Positions 53,386 through 62,080 of a stretch of DNA of 64,000 nucleotides are shown one piece after another. The notes below the pieces were generated by a model that had not been told where the DNA came from, did not search any database, and was given only the letters and a program-made list of their open reading frames with translations. This DNA is from Streptomyces leeuwenhoekii. Its GTDB lineage: Bacteria > Actinomycetota > Actinomycetes > Streptomycetales > Streptomycetaceae. Each line of letters opens with the position of its first letter. Position 1 is the stretch's first letter. The DNA is taken from positions 5,036,001 through 5,100,000 of the forward strand of contig NZ_LN831790.1 in assembly GCF_001013905.1 (NCBI RefSeq), in the 5' to 3' direction. The translations under genes and the position numbers were made by a program.

Positions 53386-55119
53386 ATGGCGGCGCATATG
53401 GAATCCAGGAGTGAACCGAGGAACGCACCCGGAAGTGAACCCGGGAACGCACCCGGAAGTGAATCCGGAAGTGGACCGAGGAGTGAGGTGACGTCACCGG
53501 ACGGGCTGATTCCGATGCCCCGCGCCGTCGAGAAGCGGCGCGGCGGCCAGGAGTTCGGGCTGACCGAGCACACCACCGTGTGGGCCGCCCCCGGCACCGG
53601 GACCACCGAACGGTGGCTGCGCGCCGTGCTGGGAGCCGCCCTGGGCCTGCCGCTGCGCCCCGGCCCGCCCGACGCCCGCGACGCGCTGCGGCTGCGTCTC
53701 GACGACACCCTCGCCCCCGAGGAGTACCGGCTGAGCGTCACCGGAGCCGGCGTGGACCTCACCGGCGGCAGCGCGGCCGGCGTCTTCTGGGCGGCCCAGA
53801 CCCTGCGCCAGCTCCTCGGCCCGGACGCCTTCCGGAAAGCACCCCTGCGGCCCGGCGCCCGCCACACGGTCGAACACCAGGTCATCGAGGACCGGCCCCG
53901 ATTCCGCTGGCGCGGCCTCATGCTCGACGTCGCCCGTCACTTCCTGCCCAAGGACGGCGTGCTGCGCTATCTGGACCTGATGGCCGCGCACAAACTGAAC
54001 GTCTTCCACTTTCATCTGACGGATGATCAGGGATGGCGGATCGAGATCGAGCGATACCCGAAGCTGACCGAGATCGGCTCCTGGCGGGCCCGTACGAAAT
54101 TCGGCCACCGCGCCTCGCCGCTGTGGGAGGACAAACCGCACGGCGGCTACTACACCCAGGACGACATCCGGGAGATCGTCGCCTACGCCGCCGAGCGGCA
54201 TATCACCGTCGTCCCGGAAATCGACGTGCCCGGGCACTCGCAGGCCGCCATCGCCGCGTATCCGGAACTCGGCAACACCGACGTCGTGGACACCGGCGCC
54301 CTCGCCGTCTGGGACACCTGGGGCGTCTGCCCCAACGTATTGGCGCCCACCGAGAACACCCTGCGCTTCTACGAGGGCGTCTTCGAGGAAGTCCTGGACC
54401 TGTTCCCGTCGGAGTTCATCCACGTCGGCGGTGACGAATGCCCCAAGGACCAGTGGCGGCGCTCACCCGCCGCGCAGGCCCGGATCGCGGAACTCGGGCT
54501 CGCGGACGAGAACGAACTCCAGGCGTGGTTCATCGGCCACTTCGACGCCTGGCTCTCCGCGCGCGGACGCCGGCTCATCGGCTGGGACGAGATCCTGGAG
54601 GGCGGGCTGGCCAGGGGCGCGGCCGTGTCCTCGTGGCGCGGCTACGGGGGCGGCGTCGCCGCCGCGCGCGCCGGGCACGACGTCGTCATGTGCCCCGAGC
54701 AGCAGGTCTACCTGGACCACCGGCAGTCCGCGGATCCCGGCGAACCGGTGCCGATCGGGTACGTGCGCACCCTGGAGGACGTCTACCGGTTCGAGCCGGT
54801 CCCGCCGCTGCTGACCGAGCGGGAGGCGCGCCACGTCCTCGGCACCCAGGCCAACGTGTGGACGGAGGTGATGGAGGACCAGGGACGCGTCGACTACCAG
54901 GCGTTCCCCAGGCTCGCCGCCTTCGCCGAGGTGGCGTGGAGCGTGCTGCCGCCCCCGCCGCGGCGGGACTTCGCCGGCTTCGAACGGCGGATGGCCGCCC
55001 ACTACCGGCGGCTCGACGCCCTCGGGGTCGCCTACCGGCCACCCACGGGCCCGCGGCCCTGGCAGCGGCGTCCCGGCGTACTGGGCCGCCCGATCGACGG
55101 ACCGCCGCCGAACAAGTAG
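53386..55119 (+). CDS. GH20 beta-N-acetylhexosaminidase
   Basis: A 577-residue GH20 enzyme releasing terminal GlcNAc from chitooligosaccharides or wall fragments. After an N-terminal GH20b domain come FRWRGLMLDVARHF, FHFHLTDDQGWRIEI, EIDVPGHSQAA and the catalytic pair D350-E351 in HVGGDECP. There is no signal peptide, so it is probably intracellular, acting on imported sugars. The first ~34 residues are encoded by a tandem repeat (53401-53487) and are unlike GH20. GTG 53488, with GAGGAG 4 bp upstream, is an attractive alternative start. Confidence 0.92.
   Translation: MAAHMESRSEPRNAPGSEPGNAPGSESGSGPRSEVTSPDGLIPMPRAVEKRRGGQEFGLTEHTTVWAAPGTGTTERWLRAVLGAALGLPLRPGPPDARDALRLRLDDTLAPEEYRLSVTGAGVDLTGGSAAGVFWAAQTLRQLLGPDAFRKAPLRPGARHTVEHQVIEDRPRFRWRGLMLDVARHFLPKDGVLRYLDLMAAHKLNVFHFHLTDDQGWRIEIERYPKLTEIGSWRARTKFGHRASPLWEDKPHGGYYTQDDIREIVAYAAERHITVVPEIDVPGHSQAAIAAYPELGNTDVVDTGALAVWDTWGVCPNVLAPTENTLRFYEGVFEEVLDLFPSEFIHVGGDECPKDQWRRSPAAQARIAELGLADENELQAWFIGHFDAWLSARGRRLIGWDEILEGGLARGAAVSSWRGYGGGVAAARAGHDVVMCPEQQVYLDHRQSADPGEPVPIGYVRTLEDVYRFEPVPPLLTEREARHVLGTQANVWTEVMEDQGRVDYQAFPRLAAFAEVAWSVLPPPPRRDFAGFERRMAAHYRRLDALGVAYRPPTGPRPWQRRPGVLGRPIDGPPPNK
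53401..53487 (+). repeat. Short tandem repeat at the hexosaminidase 5' end
   Basis: Imperfect repeats of GGAAGTGAA-(C/T)CCGG and GAACGCACCC units, alternately present through 53401-53487. Translated they give EPRNAPGSEPGNAPGSE, a composition not expected at a GH20 N-terminus. They may be an untranslated leader. Confidence 0.7.
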
Positions 55120-55355
55120 CGGCAAAAACCTCTCAGACCGCGTCGAAAAGTTCCCATGGGTGTGCACAGGCGATCCCTGGGCGATGCTGTGCGAAAACGG
55201 ACCATCTCCCCGGCGAGGCGGGCGAATGCCTCCTAGCGGACCCCCGCGTCCGGGCCCTGCGAAGATGTGCCAGAGTTGCCACGTCCGCCCTGTCGGCACG
55301 TACCGTACGGCAACACAGGTGGGACCAGGTGGGACAGCGGGAAGGGGCAGCCGGT

Positions 55356-56249
55356 TTGACCACGCACGCACCGCAGGCGGCGCAGGCCGTCACGCTGCCC
55401 ACGACGCTGGACGAGGCGGTGGCGGCGCTGACCGCCATGCCCGCCGCCGTGCCCGTCGCGGGTGGCACCGACCTCATGGCCGCCGTCAACTCCGGTCAGC
55501 TCAGGCCCACCGCGCTGGTCGGCCTCGGCCGCATCAGCGAGATCCGCGGCTGGCAGTACCAGGACGGCCACGCGCTGCTCGGCGCCGGTCTCACCCACGC
55601 GCGGATGGGCCGCCCCGACTTCGCCGCCCTCATCCCGGCGCTCGCCGCCGCCGCGCGGGCCGCCGGCCCGCCGCACATCCGCAACGCCGGGACCCTGGGC
55701 GGCAACATCGCCTCGGCCGCCCCGACGGGCGACGCGCTGCCCGTGCTGGCCGCCCTGGAGGCGACGCTGATCATCGCGGGCCCGGACGGAGCCCGCCGGG
55801 AGATCCCGGTGTCGCACCTGCTGGCCGGTGTGGAGATGCTCCGCGCGGGCGAACTCATCGGCTACGTGCGCGTGCCGCTCCTGCACGCCCCCCAGGTCTT
55901 CCTCAAGGCCACCGGCCGCACCGGCCCGGGACGTGCCGTGGCCTCGGTGGCGCTGGTCCTCGACCCCGCGCGGCGCGGAGTGCGGTGTGCCGTCGGCGCC
56001 ATAGCCCCCATGCCGCTGCGCCCCCTGGACGCCGAGCACTGGGTCGCCCAGCTCATCGACTGGGACAACGACCGCGCGATCGTGCCGGACGCCCTGCACG
56101 CCTTCGGGGAGTACGTGGCCGCCGCCTGCATCCCCGACCCGGCACCGGCCGAGGACGGCTCCGTACCGCAGCTTCCGCCCGCGGTACTGCACCTGCGGCG
56201 CACCGTCGCCGCGCTGGCCCGACGAGCACTGGGGAGGGCGCTGTCGTGA
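55356..56249 (+). CDS. FAD-binding subunit of molybdenum-hydroxylase-like complex
   Basis: A 297-residue protein from TTG 55356, with GAAGGGG upstream. The FAD domain has PVAGGTDLMAAVNSG (~33-47) and IRNAGTLGGNIASAAPTGDALPVL (~107-130), the two pyrophosphate-binding motifs of CoxM/XdhB proteins. A CO-dehydrogenase-flavoprotein C-terminal domain follows. It normally carries electrons from the [2Fe-2S] subunit to an acceptor. It is first in a three-gene operon with GTGA overlaps. The 236-bp upstream gap has a GCACAG...CTGTGC inverted repeat (~55164-55193). Confidence 0.9.
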   Translation: MTTHAPQAAQAVTLPTTLDEAVAALTAMPAAVPVAGGTDLMAAVNSGQLRPTALVGLGRISEIRGWQYQDGHALLGAGLTHARMGRPDFAALIPALAAAARAAGPPHIRNAGTLGGNIASAAPTGDALPVLAALEATLIIAGPDGARREIPVSHLLAGVEMLRAGELIGYVRVPLLHAPQVFLKATGRTGPGRAVASVALVLDPARRGVRCAVGAIAPMPLRPLDAEHWVAQLIDWDNDRAIVPDALHAFGEYVAAACIPDPAPAEDGSVPQLPPAVLHLRRTVAALARRALGRALS

Positions 56250-58627
56250 CCGACGACCAGCACGCGGAGGGCATGGGCCAGGGCGGCGGACGCTGGGACC
56301 CGCTGCCCCAGGGCGACTACGACGACGGCGCCACCGCCTTCGTCGAACTCCCCGAGGGCGGCATCGACGCGCTCCTGGCCGCCGCCGACAGCCCGCTCGC
56401 CGCGCCGGGCCACGGCTATGTGCCGCCCCGGATAACGGTCGCGCCGACCATCCCCGCGGCCACCGACCCGGCGGCCCCCGGTCCCTGGGCGGCCCCGGAC
56501 GGCGGGGCGCAGTGGCACGCGCCGGACGCGCCGGAGGGCGGCTACCCGCACCAGGACGCCGGGTACGGGCAGCACGCCCAGGACGCCGGCTATCCGCAGG
56601 ACGGCGGCTACGCGCAGGGCGGCGACGGCGGCTACCCGCACCAGGGCCAGGACGCCGGGTACGGGCAGCACGGCCAGGACGCCGGGTACCCGCAGGGCTT
56701 CGACGGCGGGTACGAGCAGGACCCGGACGCCGGGTACCGGCAGGGCGAGGACACCGGGTACCCCTACGGCGCCCCCGCCGGGTACCGGCAGCACGATCCG
56801 TACGGGGTGGCCGGGCGCCAGGACGGCGCGCAGTACGACCCGCACGCCGGGCCGCAGTACGTCGCGGACGACCGGTTCACCTACCACCCGGGCGCCACGG
56901 GGCAGTGGGACTACGCGGAGGCCGCCGCCCCGGAGGAGACGGCCGCGGCGGCCCCCGCGCCCGGCCCCGGCCATGACGTGACCGGGCAGTGGTCGATCCC
57001 CGTGGCCGGGGGCGACCTTCCGGACGAGTCGGGCGAGTTCACCACGTCGTCCCTGGTGGAGCAGTGGGGTGGCGCCCCGCCCGCCACGCTCCCCGGCGGC
57101 GCGCCCGCGCCGTGGGCGCCCCCCGCGGCGGAACCGCGGGCGCACGGGGACGAGGACCCGGCGGCGGACCACTTCGCCGGCCACGGCGGGCGGCAGGGCG
57201 CCGCTCCGGCCGCTCCGGAGCACGGGTTCGCTCCGTACGCGGTGGACGCCGGGGAAGCCGTGGAACAGCCGGAGCCGGAGGAATCCGGGGTACCGGAGGA
57301 GCCGGGGCAGGAGCCCGGGGCGCCGGACGGCCAACTGCCCCCGCAGGACTCCCCGGAGCCCGCCGAGGAGATGTCCGCGCCCGCCGCCGCGCCCGAGGCC
57401 CCGGAGGGGTGGCAGGGCGCCGAGCAGCCGGACGGCTCGCCCGAGGCGCCCTCGCAGGCCCAGGACGCGCCCGGGGCCGCGGAGGCCCAGGACACCGTGG
57501 AGGACATCCCGGATATCCCGGGCATCCCGGATGGCGCGGATGCCCCGGACACGCCGGAGGACTCCGGAGCCGGGGAGACCCTGGACGCGCGGGACGGCCA
57601 GGACGTACAGCACGCGCACGACGCACAGCACGCGCACGACGGACAGCACACGCACGACGGACAGCACACGCACGACGGACAGCACGCGCCCGGCGCGCAG
57701 GACGCCGTACCGGTGCCCGAGGACCCCGCCGAGCCCTTCGCCGCCCCCGTGGCGGCCCAGGACGCGCAGGCGGCTCCCGAGGCCGCGGAGGCGCCGGAGG
57801 CCCCCGAGACCCCCGAGGCGGCCACCGGGCCCGGCGCCCCGGCCGACCCGGCGGACGGTCCCGACCCGGCCGCCGGGACGGACCCGGCGGACCCGTCCGC
57901 CGGCACCGCACCGGCCCCCGAGGACGAGTCCCCGGCCGACGCCTCCGCCGAGCCCGAGGAGGAACCGGCGGCGGCGCCCGTGGCGCACGACGAGCACCCC
58001 CTCGCCTCGTACGTCCTCCGCGTCAACGGCACCGATCGCCCCGTCACCGACGCGTGGATCGGCGAGTCGCTGCTGTACGTGCTGCGGGAGCGGCTCGGCC
58101 TCGCGGGCGCCAAGGACGGCTGCTCCCAGGGCGAGTGCGGGGCCTGCAACGTGCAGGTCGACGGGCGCCTGGTCGCCTCCTGCCTGGTCCCGGCCGCGAC
58201 CGCGGCGGGCAGCGAGGTCCGTACGGTCGAGGGCCTGGCCGCCGACGGGCAGCCCTCGGACGTGCAGCGGGCGCTCGCGCGGTGCGGGGCGGTGCAGTGC
58301 GGGTTCTGCGTGCCCGGCATGGCCATGACCGTGCACGACCTGCTGGAGGGCAACCCGGCGCCGACCGAGCTGGAGGCCCGGCAGGCGCTGTGCGGCAATC
58401 TGTGCCGCTGCTCCGGCTACCGCGGCGTCCTGCGGGCCGTCGAGGAGGTCGTCGCCGAGCGCGGCGCGCACCGCGCCGCCGACGCGGCCGAGGCGGACGG
58501 CGGCCGGACGCGCGTCCCCCACCAGGCGGGCCCCGAGGCCGCCGGGGCCGAGCCGTCGCCGTTCGACCCCCCGGAGGCTCCGGGACCGCACGATCAGCCC
58601 TACGGCCAGGACGGAGGCCACGCGTGA
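56246..58627 (+). CDS. [2Fe-2S] subunit with ~585-residue low-complexity N-terminal extension
   Basis: A 793-residue protein from the GTG at 56246, overlapping the FAD gene. Only the last ~205 residues are the normal CoxS/XdhC-type protein: C626, C631, C634, C646 for the plant-type cluster (CSQGECGACN...SC) and C685, C688, C720, C722 for the second cluster (CGFC...CRC). The first ~585 residues are predicted disordered. They hold a Tyr/Gly/Gln-rich block with DAGYGQH, DAGYPQ and GGYPHQ repeats (~92-185), an acidic Ala/Pro/Glu-rich block, and DGQHTH repeats (~450-475). Usual family length is 150-200. The extension is in frame with no stop or start boundary, so it appears to be part of the protein. 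Confidence 0.88.
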   Translation: MTDDQHAEGMGQGGGRWDPLPQGDYDDGATAFVELPEGGIDALLAAADSPLAAPGHGYVPPRITVAPTIPAATDPAAPGPWAAPDGGAQWHAPDAPEGGYPHQDAGYGQHAQDAGYPQDGGYAQGGDGGYPHQGQDAGYGQHGQDAGYPQGFDGGYEQDPDAGYRQGEDTGYPYGAPAGYRQHDPYGVAGRQDGAQYDPHAGPQYVADDRFTYHPGATGQWDYAEAAAPEETAAAAPAPGPGHDVTGQWSIPVAGGDLPDESGEFTTSSLVEQWGGAPPATLPGGAPAPWAPPAAEPRAHGDEDPAADHFAGHGGRQGAAPAAPEHGFAPYAVDAGEAVEQPEPEESGVPEEPGQEPGAPDGQLPPQDSPEPAEEMSAPAAAPEAPEGWQGAEQPDGSPEAPSQAQDAPGAAEAQDTVEDIPDIPGIPDGADAPDTPEDSGAGETLDARDGQDVQHAHDAQHAHDGQHTHDGQHTHDGQHAPGAQDAVPVPEDPAEPFAAPVAAQDAQAAPEAAEAPEAPETPEAATGPGAPADPADGPDPAAGTDPADPSAGTAPAPEDESPADASAEPEEEPAAAPVAHDEHPLASYVLRVNGTDRPVTDAWIGESLLYVLRERLGLAGAKDGCSQGECGACNVQVDGRLVASCLVPAATAAGSEVRTVEGLAADGQPSDVQRALARCGAVQCGFCVPGMAMTVHDLLEGNPAPTELEARQALCGNLCRCSGYRGVLRAVEEVVAERGAHRAADAAEADGGRTRVPHQAGPEAAGAEPSPFDPPEAPGPHDQPYGQDGGHA

Positions 58628-60924
58628 CCGACGAAGCCGCCACCGCGCAGGCCACGGAGGCCGCCCCGGATCCGATCCCGCACGGCCTCGGCGCCTCCCT
58701 GCCGCCCGCCGACGCCCGCGCGAAGACGGAGGGCACCTTCCCCTACGCCTCCGACCTGTGGGCCGAGGGCCTGCTGTGGGCGGCCGTGCTGCGCTCCCCG
58801 CACGCGCACGCGCGCATCCTGTCCATCGACACCTCCCACGCGCGCGAGATGCCCGGCGTACGGGCCGTCGTCACGCACGAGGACGTGCCAGGCCGCGCTC
58901 TGCACGGCCGCGGCCGGGCGGACCGGCCGGTGTTCGCCTCCGAGGTCGTACGCCACCACGGCGAGCCGATCGCGGCCGTCGCCGCCGACCACCCGGACAC
59001 CGCGCGGATGGCCGCCGCGGCCGTCATCGTCGAGTACGAGGTGCTCGACCCGGTCACCGACCCTGAACAGGCATTCGAGGCGCAGCCGCTGCACCCCGAC
59101 GGCAACCTGATCCGGCACATCCCGCTGCGGCACGGCGACCCGGAGGCGGTCGGCGAGGTCATCGTGGAGGGCCTGTACCGCATCGGCCGCCAGGACCCGG
59201 CGCCCATCGGGGCCGAGGCGGGCCTCGCGGTCCCGCGCCCGGACGGCGGTGTGGAGCTGTACGTCGCCTCCACGGACCCGCACACCGACCGCGACACCGC
59301 CGCGGCCTGCTACGGCCTGTCCCCCGAACAGGTGAAAGTCGTCGTCACCGGCGTGCCCGGCGCCACCGCCGACCGCGAGGACCAGGGCTTCCAGCTCCCG
59401 CTCGGCCTGCTGGCGCTGAAGACCGGCTGCCCGGTGAAACTGACCGCCACGCGCGAGGAGTCCTTCCTCGGTCACGCCCACCGCCACCCGACCCTGCTGC
59501 GGTACCGGCACCACGCCGACTCCGAGGGCAGGCTGGTCAAGGTCGAGGCGCAGATCCTGCTGGACGCGGGCGCCTACGCCGACACCTCCTCCGACGCGCT
59601 GGCCGCCGCCGTGGCGTTCGCCTGCGGCCCGTACGTCGTGCCGAACGCGTTCATCGAGGGCTGGGCGGTGCGCACCAACAACCCGCCCTCCGGCCATGTG
59701 CGCGGCGAGGGCGCCATGCAGGTGTGCGCCGCCTACGAGGCGCAGATGGACAAGCTCGCCAAGCGGCTCGGCCTCGACCCGGCGGAGCTGCGCCTGCGCA
59801 ACGCCATGGCCACCGGCGACGTGCTGCCGACCGGCCAGTCGGTGACCTGCCCGGCGCCGGTCGCCGAACTGCTCCAGGCGGTGCGCGACTTCCCGCTCCC
59901 GCCGCTGCCCAAGGACACCCCCGAGGAGGAGTGGCTGCTGCCCGGCGGTCCCGAGGGCGCGGGCGAACCGGGCGCCGTGCGCCGGGGCGTGGGCTACGGC
60001 CTGGGCATGGTGCACATGCTCGGCGCGGAGGGCGCGGACGAGGTCTCCACGGCCACGGTGAAGGTGCAGGACGGCGTGGCGACGGTGCTGTGCTCCGCCG
60101 TCGAGACCGGCCAGGGCTTCACCACGCTGGCCCGGCAGATCGTGCAGGAGACGCTCGGCGTCGACGAGGTGCACGTCGCGCCGGTCGACACCGACCAGCC
60201 GCCGGCCGGCGCGGGCTGCCGGGGCCGCCACACCTGGGTCTCGGGCGGTGCCGTGGAACGCGCGGCCAAGATGGTCCGCACCCAGTTGCTCCAGCCCCTG
60301 GCCCACAAGTTCGGCATGTCCACGGAGCTCCTCCAGATCACCGACGGCAAGATCACCTCGTACGACGGGGTCCTGTCGACCACCGTCGCCGAGGCGCTGG
60401 AGGGCAAGGAGCTGTGGGCCACGGCCCAGTGCCGGCCGCATCCGACCGAGCCGCTCGACGAGTCCGGCCAGGGCGACGCCTTCGTGGGCATCTCCTTCTG
60501 CGCCGTGCGCGCGGTGGTGGACGTCGACATCGAGATCGGCTCGGTGCGGGTGGTGGAGCTGGCGGTCGCCCAGGACGTGGGGCGGGTGCTGAACCCGGCG
60601 CAACTGGCCGCCCGTATCGAGGCCGGGGTCACCCAGGGCGTGGGCATCGCGCTCACCGAGAACCTCCGTACCCCGCGCGGCCTGGTCCGCCACCCCGACC
60701 TGACCGGCTACACCCTGCCGACGGCCCTGGACGCGCCCGACATCCGGATCGTCAAACTCGTCGAGGAGCGGGACGTGGTGGCCCCGTTCGGGGCCAAGGC
60801 GGTCAGCGCGGTGCCGGTGGTGACCTCCCCGGCGGCCGTCGCCTCCGCCGTCCGGGCCGCCACGGGCCGCCCGGTCAACCGGCTGCCGATCCGTCCGCAG
60901 GCGGCGGTGGTGACCGGCCGGTGA
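58624..60924 (+). CDS. Molybdopterin-binding subunit, xanthine-dehydrogenase family, divergent active site
   Basis: A 766-residue protein from the GTG at 58624 (GTGA overlap). The N-terminal hammerhead domain is normal (TEGTFPYASDLWAEGLLWAAVLRSPHAHARI), and ETGQGFTTLARQIV is the usual cofactor-contact motif. Other hallmark motifs are altered. The GGGFGGK loop reads GVPGATADRED (243-253), the R-x-F-G-x-PQ region reads RGEGAMQ (360-366), and the C-terminal GxGE catalytic Glu position is Ala729 (GAKAVSAVP). Hydroxylase chemistry as in xanthine dehydrogenase is therefore doubtful. The complex may use a different reaction or be an electron-transfer scaffold. Confidence 0.87.
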   Translation: MTDEAATAQATEAAPDPIPHGLGASLPPADARAKTEGTFPYASDLWAEGLLWAAVLRSPHAHARILSIDTSHAREMPGVRAVVTHEDVPGRALHGRGRADRPVFASEVVRHHGEPIAAVAADHPDTARMAAAAVIVEYEVLDPVTDPEQAFEAQPLHPDGNLIRHIPLRHGDPEAVGEVIVEGLYRIGRQDPAPIGAEAGLAVPRPDGGVELYVASTDPHTDRDTAAACYGLSPEQVKVVVTGVPGATADREDQGFQLPLGLLALKTGCPVKLTATREESFLGHAHRHPTLLRYRHHADSEGRLVKVEAQILLDAGAYADTSSDALAAAVAFACGPYVVPNAFIEGWAVRTNNPPSGHVRGEGAMQVCAAYEAQMDKLAKRLGLDPAELRLRNAMATGDVLPTGQSVTCPAPVAELLQAVRDFPLPPLPKDTPEEEWLLPGGPEGAGEPGAVRRGVGYGLGMVHMLGAEGADEVSTATVKVQDGVATVLCSAVETGQGFTTLARQIVQETLGVDEVHVAPVDTDQPPAGAGCRGRHTWVSGGAVERAAKMVRTQLLQPLAHKFGMSTELLQITDGKITSYDGVLSTTVAEALEGKELWATAQCRPHPTEPLDESGQGDAFVGISFCAVRAVVDVDIEIGSVRVVELAVAQDVGRVLNPAQLAARIEAGVTQGVGIALTENLRTPRGLVRHPDLTGYTLPTALDAPDIRIVKLVEERDVVAPFGAKAVSAVPVVTSPAAVASAVRAATGRPVNRLPIRPQAAVVTGR

Positions 60925-61157
60925 CGCCGTGCCGCCGTGGCGTCCGGGCGGGAACGGGCCGGGCGGATCGCGCGTCTCGACGGGCAGGGGGCGTTGTTCA
61001 GCGGCGCGTTCCCCGGGTTCAGCGGCGCGCCGCCCGGCCGGGGCCGCGTTGTCAGCGGCGGCGCGTAGTCTTCCGAGTGCTGGGGGAACCGGGTGCGCCG
61101 GGCGGGTGACGCGCCGTGCCCGGGACCGGCGCACGCACGCGGGTACGGGGGAGCACG

Positions 61158-61934
61158 ATGTACGAAGGACCGACCGGGACGGCCGAGAGGGCCGGGGTGG
61201 CCAGGACGGCGAGCACGGGAAGCATGGGGAGCAGGGCCGGCACGGGAAGCACCTGGAGCGCGGGCGACCGCGCGAGCGCGGGGAGCGCGGCGGGCGGGGC
61301 CGTCCTGTCGGGGCCGTCGCTGCTGACGCTGGTCCGGTCCGCCATGGCGGCCCGGGCGTCCGGGCTCCCCTCGGCGGTGCCGGGGGAGCGGGCGCGCGGT
61401 GAGGGGCTGCCGCTGTTCTGGAAGACGGCCGCGCTGATCGGCCTGCTCGTCCTCGCGGCGGGCCGGCGCACGGCCTCCGGGCTCGCGCTGGACCTTCCGG
61501 CCCGGCTGCTGGAGCGGGAGTTCGGCCGCGGCGAGGTGGTGCGGTTCGAGGAGGTCGACTTCCCCGCCACGCTCGCCCACGAGCCGACCCGCCGCTTCCT
61601 GCGCGACACGGGGCTGCCCGAGGACGGCTTCCCGTTCCGCCAGGACACGGAGATGCCGCTGCCGACGCTGGCGGAGTACTACGCCTACGAGCGCCCCGGC
61701 GCGTTCCCCCCGCACCGGCTCCCGGCCCGGGCGGACCACCTGATACGCGTGGGCGGCCTGGCCGACGGCAGCGGCGTGGTCGTGGACGCGGCCACGGGCA
61801 CGGTCCTGGCCTGGCACGAGTCCGAGGCCGCCCTGCGGCCGCTGACCTCGGACGTCTCCGCCCTGGCGGGCACCCTCTGGCTGCTGCGCCAGGGCGCCCT
61901 GCTGGAGACCGCGGCGGGATTCGAACCCGCGTAA
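61158..61934 (+). CDS. SUKH-4-like protein with truncated C-terminus
   Basis: A 258-residue protein from the ATG at 61158, with GGGGGAG upstream. The first ~110 residues are low-complexity with one hydrophobic stretch (FWKTAALIGLLVLAA). Residues ~125-245 resemble the SUKH-4 immunity fold (HEPTRRFLRDTGLPED, LPTLAEYYAYE, HLIRVGGLADGSGVVVDAATGTVLAW, LTSDVSALAGTLWLL). The last ten residues (ETAAGFEPA) are antisense translation of a tRNA gene, and the ~60-residue tail usual in Streptomyces SUKH-4 proteins is missing. SUKH proteins bind toxins or other partners; the role here is unknown. Confidence 0.65.
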   Translation: MYEGPTGTAERAGVARTASTGSMGSRAGTGSTWSAGDRASAGSAAGGAVLSGPSLLTLVRSAMAARASGLPSAVPGERARGEGLPLFWKTAALIGLLVLAAGRRTASGLALDLPARLLEREFGRGEVVRFEEVDFPATLAHEPTRRFLRDTGLPEDGFPFRQDTEMPLPTLAEYYAYERPGAFPPHRLPARADHLIRVGGLADGSGVVVDAATGTVLAWHESEAALRPLTSDVSALAGTLWLLRQGALLETAAGFEPA

Positions 61935-61977
61935 CTCGCTTTGCAGGCGAGTCCCTGAACCACTCGGGCACGCGGTC
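61903..61977 (-). tRNA. tRNA-Cys (GCA)
   Basis: On the minus strand the 75-nt gene folds as a cloverleaf. The acceptor GACCGCG/CGCGGUC has seven Watson-Crick pairs. The anticodon stem is CUCGC/GCGAG with loop CUGCAAA (anticodon GCA). A 4-nt variable loop follows, then T-arm GCGGG-UUCGAAU-CCCGC, discriminator U73 (the cysteine identity base), and an encoded CCA at 61905-61903. It overlaps the end of the SUKH-4-like frame on the other strand. Confidence 0.95.
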
Positions 61978-62080
61978 CTGCGGGGGAGTGAACTTCCTTT
62001 CCCCCTCGGGTGGTTCGACCGTAGGCCCGCGCGGGGCCGGTGCTCAAGGAAAGCGCGGGGGCCGCAACAGGACCGCCATA

